The notes beneath the pieces are model-generated. The model was given only the letters and a program-made list of their open reading frames with translations, was not told the origin of the DNA and did no database searches. A stretch of DNA of 64,000 nt from Taxillus chinensis. Taxonomy: Eukaryota; Streptophyta; Magnoliopsida; Santalales; Loranthaceae. Each line of letters starts with the position of its first letter. Position 1 is the stretch's first letter. Made by a program: the position numbers and the translations under genes. The DNA lies in the NCBI GenBank assembly GCA_023512835.1, contig CM042085.1, forward strand, positions 41,192,189 to 41,256,188, in the 5' to 3' direction. Below, piece after piece: positions 23,238 through 32,568 of this stretch.

Positions 23238-25280
23238 TTCATTAGGAGATTCCAATTCCTATGACTATCGGAGAACACGGCGTAAGGAGGCCAAAGACTG
23301 ATGCTGAACTTACCAACGATGAAAGAGCCTGGCAGTGCGCTAGTGAAAAGGCTCTGGCTTATGTTACATCGTCCTTGGATTCCAAGCTTTCCACGGACGT
23401 CCAGGGCGCACGACGACAAAAAGCCGTTTGGGACAAACCGACAATCCTCTATGAGGGGAGTCGGTCCCAGATGCGAGATGTGATCTGTACTCTCGAGACG
23501 GAACTTTGAGAGTTTTAATCATAAACCGGGCGAATCACTTGAAAGCATCTATCGGAGATTCGGCAAGCTCATACTTGAACCGAAGACTGGCAATGAGCAT
23601 TACTCTCAATCCCAGATCAATGACAAGTTCTTTCGCTCCTTGCCGGATCGCTACTACTCCAAACAACTCCAGATGCAATCGGACAAAACGGCGTATGTTC
23701 CCCTTGAAGAACTATATGGAGAGCTACGGACTCACGAAGTCAGGTTTAAGTACTCGACGAGAGATGAAAAAATAGCTCGGAAAGAAAAGGGGGTAGCTCT
23801 CAAAGCTACTGAATGTCTAAACATACCGAGGAATGATGATACGGACGTATCCGACAATTCGATTCGACGAGGAGGAGGAGATAGCCCTTCTTGTCAAATC
23901 CTTTGAGCGATTCCTACGGAAAAGCAGAAAAGGGATCGAAGACGCTCATCATCATCGTTCCAACGGAAGGAGCGACCGGAGTCCAGTTCCCAGGAATGTT
24001 TCAATGTGGGAAAACTGGTCACTGGGCCAAGGAATGCAGGTCCAAAGCAAAGGTGACCGAGAAAAGTGACAAGGTAAACTCTCGCCGCTCCACCTCAGAT
24101 AACAGCAAGAGCAAGAGAAAGGCGCTCGTGACAAAATACATGAGTGGCTCGGAAGAAGAGGAGGAATCCTCGGATGATGAGCCGACCATTAAGCCGAACG
24201 TCCGCCTCTCATGGCAAATACTGAGGTACCTTCTATCTCTGAGCTCCTGAGTAAATTAGAATCTCTTACTATTGCATGTGATCATGAAAAGAATGAGAGA
24301 CTAATAATAACTCAAATGTACAAAGATATGGAAAGTCGGAATAAACGTCTCGAATTTACCATTAATAGACTCGAAAAGGACGTCGCTGACTTCAGGGGAA
24401 AGGAAGCTTGGTATCATGATCTAAGAGCTGAAAATCATCTCTTAAATACCAATCTCTCAGGCCTAAAAGTTATAGTTAAAAGACTCGAAAATGAACTGGA
24501 ACAGGAAAAGGAAATAAATCGTAAGTGGCTAAAATCCGGGAAATAGCCTCTACCTTTAGGACCGATCCTGACGACATTCGAGTCAAACCTGGTCTAGGTT
24601 CAACCATCAACCTCCATAGCTAAAGCCACCGAGTGTCCTCCGGATTTCACTCCTAAACTAACCAACTTATATCCTGTTAGTACATCTAAACCGTTGGATG
24701 GTTTCATTTCAGGTGGCACCATAGTTTATGATCAGGGCCCGAGGTCATTCGCACTTCCCAAGCGGTAGCACCCGTAACTAAAGATGAAGGGAAGGCCGCT
24801 CTGCATTAAAGCCAAAACCGTAGCACCCAAAAAGAAAGACAAGGCTAAGGCCGACGCATTTAGGGCCAAGAGCGCGTCACCCAAACGTAATGGATTAGGC
24901 CACGTGGAACAGAGTAGAAAATCGTAAAATCTAAGAGACCTGTATCCCCTGTTTGTACTTCACATTATAGTGTCTGTTCCATCTCGTAGGGAAATGGGTC
25001 ATTATCACTATGAATGTTGGAGTCTATCCGATAGCTGGCTTTGTAATCAATTTCAATCAAATAAAGATCAGTTTTATAAAAGGGGTTCTTCGAGCAAAAC
25101 AAAATCTAAATCTAAAAGGAGTGTCTCTCCCAAGAAATCCCAAATAAAAGAAGCAATTAAACTAACAAGTTAATGTCAACTTGGAAAGCTAAGAGTCCTA
25201 ACAAAATCAAATCCGTAAATGTTGACAATCCTGCTGCTCACTCTAACCGTCCGAAACAAGTTTGGGCACCAAAAGTGTAA
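23238..25280 (+). pseudogene. Sirevirus gag, right arm of composite (5'-truncated)
   Basis: Starts mid-gene at CTTCATTAGGAGATTCCAATTC, equivalent to about 43000 in the full-length gag; the first about 85 codons are missing. Blocks in order: MTIGEHGVRRPKTDAELTND, a broken SFNHKPGESLESIYR region, damaged first knuckle (QCGKTGHWAKEC near 24003), GSEEEEESSDDEP, coiled coil MANTEVPSISELLSKLESL (24211-24546), and the second CCHC with C to R damage (VPSRREMGHYHYEC near 24975). The stop TAA is at 25278-25280. It carries many one- or two-base indels, most of them shared in position with the left arm. Confidence 0.85.
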
Positions 25281-26045
25281 ACTGTTGTCTTTCAGGAGCA
25301 TCTCTGGAATGAATTGCCGGATCACTTGAAGTTAAAGATAAATCAAAGCAAGTGGATCCTTGATAGTGGATGCTCCGGACATATGACGGGTGACCAGACT
25401 CTACTTGTAGAAGTTAATGATAAACAAGGTCCATCCGTCTCATATGGCGACAACAAAGAAGGTAAGACGTCGGGTATGGCACTTTAACTAACGGTTGTGT
25501 ATCAATCACTAAAGTTGCACTAGTCGAAGGTTTAAAGCATAATTTGCTAAGTGTCGGGAAACTATGTGACAAAGGATTTCTGTTTCCTTTTTGTCCAACA
25601 CCTGTACGGAAGAGAAAACTTATCCAGGAGATGTTAAGTTATCCGGATCAAGAGATGGGGACATATACTCGGTGGTCTTAAGAAATAATTCTTCCGACCC
25701 TGTATGTTTCCTCACGAAAGCAACAGAATGAAGATAGTTGGTTATGGCACAAGCGATGCGCACATTTGAACTTTAAGACTTTGTCTAAATTAGCATCACT
25801 TGATCTTGTCACTGGTCTACCCAAACTCAAGTTCTCCAGAGACACTCTCTCGAGAATGCCAACTTGGTAAACGGACCAAACACGACTTTAAGAGCAAATC
25901 AGTTAACTCAATAACTGCTCCTCTGCAACTTCTTCATATGGACCTATGTGGTCCTATATCTGTTTCATCACTAGCTGGTGCGAGATATACCCTTGTGGTT
26001 ATCGATGATTTCACCAGATACACATGGGTGATGTTCCTGAAATCA
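25281..26045 (+). pseudogene. Sirevirus protease-integrase fragment fused to LTR
   Basis: Follows the gag TAA with the same ACTGTTGTCTTTCAGGAGCA leader as the full-length pol. Protease (WILDSGCSGHMTG, about 25353-25392) and the start of integrase (LLHMDLCGPISVSSL, VVIDDFTRYTWVMFLKSK) are readable. The frame then runs without a gap into LTR sequence at AAAGGAAAATTACACC (26045-26060) and stays open to about 26279, giving a chimeric integrase-LTR tail. Integrase and LTR share AAGGA at the junction, so this is a microhomology deletion. Confidence 0.85.
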
Positions 26046-26661
26046 AAGGAAAATTACACCGGACCAAGAAGACACTGCTCCAATGAAATCGCATTTAAAG
26101 TTATCAGCTCGTGCTGTCCCGATGTAAGACGAATGCATTTAGAACAAGAAGAATCTTACACGTGGATCATCCGGATATGTGGACACAACCTTAATTGTAT
26201 CTCGGAACTCACAAAGACACTTATACTCTTCAAGTCCAAGATCTTGAGCTCCACAATCCGCAGCAGACAAGGCAGATAGATTACCGAGGGATAGTTAGTG
26301 CGGAACGCATTCCGGAACTTCAAGTTCCAAGGTTGTCTCTTAGGAATGTTTTGTATAAATATTCATACTTTTACTTCATGTAAAAAAGAGTGAGCTAGAG
26401 CGAAGAAGTGCAAAAATATAGGAAAGGCACTTGGCTAGTGTGTGAATTCAAAGTTGTAAACAGAGTGTAAGAGAGTGTTTGCTTCTATTTTGTTGTAATC
26501 ACTTTGTGATAATAAAACAAAATACTTCCACTATCTGGTTATCTTCCGCAGTGATATTATCACTTAAACTAGATAAGTCTTTGTGTCTTGAGAGAAAAGA
26601 AAGAGTTCGAATAAGAGCCTATTCACCCCCCCCCCCCCCTTTAGGCTCCAAGGGACCATCA
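26046..26661 (+). repeat. Truncated LTR, right end of composite
   Basis: Contains the last 616 bp of the Sirevirus LTR, from GGAAAATTACACCGGACC to GGGACCATCA, including TATA (GTATAAATATTC, about 26352) and a 13-base C-run. The U3 array is deleted. Its terminal 270 bp are an inverted repeat of 13168-13437. Confidence 0.92.
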
Positions 26662-28428
26662 CATAGCTCTCATCTGCATGGCATTTCTACATTGTATTGT
26701 GTGTTTGTTTGAAAATATTTGAATAAAGTCATTAGTTTCTCAAACCCTTCACATAGTCATTCATGCATACATGCATGTGAAAATTGAAAATCAAGTAAAA
26801 ATTACCTTGCACCCAGGTCGGTAGCTGCTTTTCTCCAGGATCGTGCACTTTTACAACCTTAGATCCTGGCACAATCAAGGACCACAGCCGCAGCCAATAA
26901 CAGAAGAAGTAGAGAATAGACTCACTGGGTTAGAACAGTCACAACAAGCCCTACAGGGATAAATGTCTGCAATAATGGAAATGCTTACCAAGTTGACTAA
27001 AAAAGGAACTTTGGCAAGGGGAACCTCAAATCACCAACAAGAACAGGGGCAGGAGGTAGTTCTGTCACCTAATCTGGGTCTAAGTCAAGCACCCACATAT
27101 CAGCTTGCCATGACACAACCCCTTACTCCAAATCAAACTCATTTCACTATGCCCGCAGCGGGAAATGTAATAGAAGTAGTGGGTTCCCCAGCTCCTAAGG
27201 AGAATGTTGACTCTCCCACTTTAAGACGACTAGAGGAAAGATTGAAAGCTGTAGAAGGCATTGACAGTTATGGCATGACCAGCCCACAAGACTTATGTTT
27301 AGTCCTTGGAGTGGTGCTGCCACCGAAATTCAAGATGTTGGACTTCGAGAAGTTCAACGGGACCTGTTGTCCGTGGACACATCTAGCCATGTATTATCAA
27401 AAAATGGCAGCCTATGCAGGTGAAGATAAGCTCCTTATGCATTGTTTCCATGAAAGCCTAACTGGGGCATCCCTCCACTAGTACTTTCAGTTGGATGACA
27501 ACTGTATCAAGACATGGAAAGAATTGGCCATATCTTTCTTGGCTCAATACAAACACGTCACCGAGCTAGCGTTGGACTGACTGACCCTGTAGTCCTTAGA
27601 AAAGGGATCAGACGAAAGTTTCAAGGATTATGCACGGAGATGGAGAGAGATGGCTGTGGAGGTCCAAACTCCCCTTACAGAAAGGGAACTCACTACTCTT
27701 TTTATCAACACGCTAAAAGGCGTCTACTACGAGAAATTGATCGGCAATGTCTCCAGCAGCTTTGCAGACTTAGTCGCATCTAGTGAACGTGTTGAAAGTG
27801 GCATTAAAGGAGGAAAGCTAAAGGGTGATGTGGCCGAGGCATCAAAAAGGTTTCAACCACCGGTAAAGAAGAAAGAAAATGAGACCAACCTGGTTTACCA
27901 ATCGCACCCGACAATACAACCTACATCCTACCAAGCACCATGGTACTACAGAGGATCACCAGTAGCTGCCTATGCTGCACCTGCTCCTTCTCCCCAATTC
28001 ACGCCCTATTTACCACAAGGAGGGGTTCCATTTTCATATCCAATGGAACCAAACCCATTTTAACCGAGAGCACCATACCAAGAGCAACCAAGGGCATCAA
28101 CTCCAAAAGGACCTAGACCTGCATTCCAAGGACAGAGGCAACCAAGGGCCCATGCCCAGCATGCTGGATCGAATCAAGCCTCACGTCGGCCATGCCAAGA
28201 GTTTGACCCGATTTCAATGACATATGCGGAATTATACGCCAAGATTTTAGAAGCAAGGTTGGTACTCCCTACACACTTGGGAGAAATAAGGTCTCCTCCC
28301 CCGGCTTGGTATAAACCAGATGCCAGATGCGAGTATCATGCTGGTGGAGCAAGACATGATATTAAAAACTATATAACGTTCAAAAGGAAGGTCCAGGCTT
28401 TGAAAGATGCGAATTGGTTAGATTTTTC
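26662..28428 (+). pseudogene. Ogre element 1 gag
   Basis: Begins with the right TSD copy CATAG (26662-26666). The gag frame runs 26963-28428 and is the same throughout: MSAIMEMLTKLTKKG, then PTLRRLEERLKAVEGI, the retrotransposon gag domain (LPPKFKMLDFEKFNGT, FKDYARRWREMAVEVQ), and a Pro/Gln/Tyr-rich tail. Stops at TAG 27479, TGA 27578, TAG 27590 and TAA 28061 each replace TGG, CGA, CAG and CAA of element 2. It breaks off at 28428 (ALKDANWLDFS), where a TGTAATGATTCG LTR start appears. Protease and pol of element 1 are absent. Gag forms the particle shell. Confidence 0.88.
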
Positions 28429-29567
28429 TGTAATGATTCGTATATGTGTAGCATAACTTATAATCTATATTTGATGTTAAGAATGTTATTTTGATAACGT
28501 TGCCATTAATACGATCTTTTTGACTATATTTGGGCTTACTTAGAGGTCCAGAAGCCTCCAGGGGTTATTTAGTAATTTTTAGGAGTTAAATTGAGGATTA
28601 ATAAGTGAAAAATAGAATTTATGAGGGCTTTTTAGAAATTATTAAAAATGATGATGAATTTTAATTAAAAATAGGGTTTTGGGGTTTTATTATTCATTAT
28701 AACTTTGTTTTGGGAAACCCTAGCCGTCGGAGGAGAGTTCATAGTGTTCTTTGTGTTCTTCGTCATTCTTCGCCAAATCTAGACCGTTCTTGCGAGTTTA
28801 ATCCCTTCGGAAGGCAAGAGATAGGTGGTTCTTTATCCTTCATTATTTTATTGCATGAAACACATAGTTAGAAAAAGTGTAAGTTCAATCCTAATGTTGT
28901 ATGCGCGCTCATGCATGCGTGTGTGTGTGTGTATATATATATATAACCGTTGTTACCGATGACTAGGTGTCAATTGGGTCTTGGATAAGCGTCTAGGCGG
29001 AGCAAACTTACGACAATCTTGATTCGTTGTTATGTGCAGTAGTAACACTTTTTGTAGATCCCGATAGTAGTAATTCTCCTGTTCACCCACTTTATATTTT
29101 TATAAAGCAATAGTATTTATATGTATATATATAAATAAATGAAGCAACAAAGATATAAAATTTTGAATTTACACAAGTATAATAAAGCAACATTGATAGT
29201 GATAGCTTTTACGAATTATGGTGATTTAAAAATAATTAGGAATATGTAGGGGTGTCATATTAGAAGACATGCATCAGAACTTGATGTGAGAACAAGTTGA
29301 CAATTGGTGACAATGGGATTAGAGCAACGAGAATGGTGGTGTTTCATTTTACCTTCAAAACATGAATCAAAGGTTGGGATATTTCGTGAAAAGAATTCAA
29401 AGATTTCTAATATTATTAGAAATAATAATAATAATTGTTTGTAAAAATTAGAGATATGAATAGAGCCTTAAATGAAATTGGATATTATAATAATATCATT
29501 TTTTTGAGGCTCTATTCATCTCAATTTTGAATGATATCTTCCTTTCTAATATCATTTTTGGGATATT
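28429..29567 (+). repeat. Fragment of an unrelated gypsy-type LTR
   Basis: No gene. TGTAATGATTCG at 28429 resembles the start of the solo LTRs (TGTAATGACCCG). A leader-like stretch GAAACCCTAGCCGTCGG lies near 28717. An AT-rich tail follows, with (GT)n/(AT)n at 28918-28945. Its 3' end and target duplication are not visible, because at 29568 the sequence becomes Ogre LTR. I read it as a 5' LTR fragment inserted in gag of element 1. Confidence 0.5.
29456..29519. repeat. Short inverted repeat (hairpin)
   Basis: ATGAATAGAGCCT (29456-29468) and AGGCTCTATTCAT (29507-29519) are perfect 13-bp inverted arms around a loop that itself contains GATATTAT-A-ATAATATC. It could be a tiny MITE footprint or a chance palindrome in AT-rich DNA. 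Confidence 0.6.
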
Positions 29568-30141
29568 TTGTTTTGTTTATGTCACAATCACGCACATCAC
29601 ATTTATTTCGATATGTAAAAAAAATTGTTTTCAATTTGTTAAAGCAAAAAAATTGTTTTTACAAAAACAAAAACCAAAAAAAAAAATGTTTTTATAAAAA
29701 CAAAAAAAACGTTCTTGAACCAAAAACCAAAAAAAAAAATGGAAAAAGCATACTTCAATTAAAGCAAAAACTTTAGGCTTTCCTTTAAAAATTTAGGGTA
29801 AATCAAATTTAACCATAAACTTGACAAATAAATTAGCTAAATAAAAAATGTAGACTTTCTAAGAAAACCAGTGTCTCAACCCAATCACGACAGCAAAAAT
29901 AAATAAAGACCTCCTCTTCTAAAAATAGATACCGAGAGGGCGTTGTAGGGGTGCTAATCCTTCCCTCTACGTAACCAACTCCCGAACCCTTCTCTGATAA
30001 CACAGACCACACCTTTAAACTACTCAAAGTAGAGGGTATCCGACTGTACCCCAAAAACAGTTAGTGGCGACTCTAAAATTCTCACCATGGGTTTAGTTTG
30101 AGCCCACCCCAAAAGGGCCCAGACGAAAACTGGTGATGATA
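29568..30141 (+). repeat. Ogre element 2: 5' LTR, 5'-truncated
   Basis: Matches the last about 555 bp of the 3' LTR (57960-58515) from TTTGTTTATGTCACAATC through GGTGATGA. The first about 1.8 kb, including promoter and small ORF, are missing. It has one extra about 30-bp stretch (about 30003-30032, ACCACACCTTTAAACTACTC..) that the 3' LTR lacks. It ends TGATA at 30141 where the 3' LTR has TGACA. Confidence 0.85.
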
Positions 30142-30143
30142 GC

Positions 30144-30161
30144 TGGCGACTCTGCTGGGGA
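30144..30161 (+). other. Primer binding site of Ogre element 2
   Basis: TGGCGACTCTGCTGGGGA, two bases after the LTR end. This is the PBS style of Tat/Ogre elements (reported as tRNA-Arg in Ogre; I did not verify the tRNA). A partial copy, TGGCGACTCT, occurs inside the LTR at 30064 and 58439. Confidence 0.8.
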
Positions 30162-30836
30162 ATGTGAAACTTTAGTGAGTTAGGTCTAACACTAGGAATA
30201 GGAGGTTATTTTATTTTTGTATATATTTAACTGTTATTTATACACTTTAACTGGCATAAGAATTGTCATTTTGTTTACTTAACTGTAATCGTGATTTCTT
30301 TATACGCTTTAACTGCCATCTTTTTTAACTGTAATTATGATTCATTTATATGCTTTAAACTACCATAATAGTTATGCTTTACTGCTTTCCCTACTTGTTG
30401 CATTCATGCATAACCCTATACCCGGGTTTATCACAATCTAGGATAGCGAGGTTTAGTACGGTTCCCAGCGCGTTGATCATTATCCGCAATGGGGCCTCGG
30501 ACTCCTCACTCAAACTTGAGGTTCTTTTAAGGCTCATCCTTTTAAGACCCCCCTCCTGTAAATCCCATGGTGTACGGAGCCCACTACAGAGGATGTTTGG
30601 GGACCAATGAATAAGATAGGCCTAGCAATAGAAGCCCATCAGGGGCATTGACCCACATGTTGTTTGCTTATTCCATGCCATGCTAACCTTTGTTTTGTAG
30701 GGTAGTTCTTAAGTCATCCCTTGCACATATTATTTGCCTTGCTATTGATTTATTCTTTATCCTATCTATTTGCCCTGATATGTGTTAAACTGTCATCCTA
30801 ACCTGTCATCATGCATAACACGACATTCATATAGGC
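30162..30836 (+). other. Untranslated leader of Ogre element 2
   Basis: No gene. AT-rich with repeated ATACGCTTTAACTGCCAT-type units (30235-30370), then a pyrimidine-rich part. It lies between the PBS and the ORF1 start. The reading frames in it are short and lack any recognisable domain. Confidence 0.6.
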
Positions 30837-32279
30837 ATGGCAACTTTCAGTCATCTCCTAAAGGGCCTTCAGAATAAGGAGGTTGTCACAGTGGTGGCCC
30901 AAGCATCTGGGGATATTCAACTTTGCCTTGGAGATTTTCCACCAGGAGAAGCCCACAAGGTAGAACATGTTATCATAGAAGATCAGTTGGACTACACTAA
31001 GGAGGTACAGATGATGTGGAGGCAGTGACCAGACGAAAGGAAAACCATCTATATACAACAGTTTGGGGATTTGCTCCATGTGATTGAGCTACTCGCTGAC
31101 AAGGATATGCTTGGGGCAGCAATATATTTCTGGGAACCTCAACAACGATGCTTCGACTTCAATGGTGTAGATCTTGTTCCTACCATAGAAGAATACAGAA
31201 GATTACTAGATATCCCAGTGGTGGAAAACAAAAGGAAGATTTATTTACCGGATCCTAGAAAAACATGTCGAAGGGCCTTTGCTGAGATAATGGGAAAGCC
31301 AGTTTGGGACTCACCAATGGCTACAACCTATGGTGGGCGAGAATATCTTCCATGGGCAACGATCAAAGAAATGATATAGACGGCAACAGATGTAGGGGCA
31401 CACAAACTACTTACACTAGCCATATACGGGTTAATCATCTTCCCGAGGATTCCAGCTCACATCGACGGAGCAATTGTGGATTTGGTTCAGCAAGTGCTCA
31501 ATGGATGTGACCCTACTCCTGCTATATTGGTTGAAACCTTTCAATCTCTTACTTATCTAAGGAGTACGGGCTCGGGGCAGTTCATGGGGTGCCTGCCTCT
31601 CCTATGCACTTGGCTACAGGGTCATTTCCCTTGCATTGTTCCTCGTTTCCATGTTGTTTATCGAGTGCCGGCCACGACACTGTTGGATATTCTACTCAGC
31701 AAGTGGAGTTTACCTCAAGGCTTTGAAGACTGGAGGAAGAAGTTAGATAGCCTCACAGAAGCTGACATTACTTGGACTGCTCCTTGGATGCTGGTGGTCT
31801 CCATGAAATATAGCTGCAGGGACTACAATTGGGTTCCACTCTTAGGTCCTTGGGGAGGAACTGCTTATGCGCCATTGCAGGGTGGAAGACAAGTCAGGCA
31901 TCATCAAATTATCCCTGTGCTATTTGGCATGGAAGATTGTGACTTTACTTACAACAGAACTATGCTTGCAGAAAAAGGCAAAAAGATGTATGAGGCATGG
32001 TCCATCCCACACAAGATCCAACCCAACAGTCCAAAACCTAGTGTTCACCCTGCATACATATCTTGGAGGGCACAACACAAGCCATAGTTAAGTACTGACA
32101 TGAGAGCTATCCTCCAGGAGAATCAGATTCTAAGGCAGCAGAACCAAAGGCTAGAAGCATCTCTAGAAGGAGCTCTTCAAAGGCTGCAGCTGAGGGAAAA
32201 ACAGATCGAGACCATAATGAAGCAGAGGGAAGAGGCAGGTGAGCGATCACCCCAGAGAAGGAGGCGCCGTGCTCCTTAG
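30837..32279 (+). pseudogene. Ogre ORF1 (pre-gag protein)
   Basis: Starts ATGGCAACTTTCAGTC at 30837 and stays in one frame for 480 codons to TAG about 32277-32279. Stops interrupt it at TGA 31026-31028, TAG 31377-31379 and TAG 32085-32087 (CAG in element 1). Recognisable blocks: FGDLLHVIELLADKDMLG, IYFWEPQQRCFDFNGVDLVP, EEYRRLLDIPV, PWMLVVSMKY, VPLLGPWGGTAYAPL, RRQ-rich coiled coil at the end (QENQILRQQNQRLEASLEGA). This matches the ORF1 that Ogre/Tat elements carry before gag. Its biochemical role is not known to me. The presence of ORF1 plus dual RNase H defines the lineage. Confidence 0.85.
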
Positions 32280-32568
32280 GAGATGACTAAAAGATTGTTT
32301 TAAAGATCATGTAGCAATAGCTCTCATCTTATGCTACTACATGGCATTTCTGCATTGTACTGTGTGTTTGTTTGAAAACGTTTGCAATAAAGTTATTTGT
32401 TTATCTAACCCTTTGCATATTCATTCATGCATACATGCATATGAAAATTGAAAATCAAATAAAAATTCTCTTCTACCCAGGTTGGTAGCAGCCTTTATCC
32501 AAGATTGCGCACTCTTACAACCTCAGATCCAGACATCCAGACGCAATCAGGTAGCACAACCACAGTCG

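Larger units (their letters stand above)
13168..26661. mobile_element. Composite Sirevirus with inverted arms and two U5 ends
   Basis: 13,494 bp between the CATAG duplications. Order from the left: minus U5/R LTR fragment (13168-13437), minus pol and gag (13438-18234), minus PBS and full LTR (18283-19465), minus PPT, ORF3 and 3' non-coding (19466-23237). An inversion point follows at about 23238, then plus gag-pol (23238-26045) and a plus LTR fragment (26046-26661). Both outer ends read TGATGGTCCC inward, i.e. the U5 terminus ...GGGACCATCA, whereas a normal element has one U3 and one U5 terminus. The arms are about 97 percent identical over about 205 bp compared by eye (16800-17005 against 24227-24431). 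Each is about 90 percent identical to the Sirevirus at 41341. Confidence 0.85.

Noticed and set aside
29531..29776. Lys/Asn-rich ORF
   Set aside because: It arises from A-rich LTR sequence, which recurs at 57975-58180 without the same frame.
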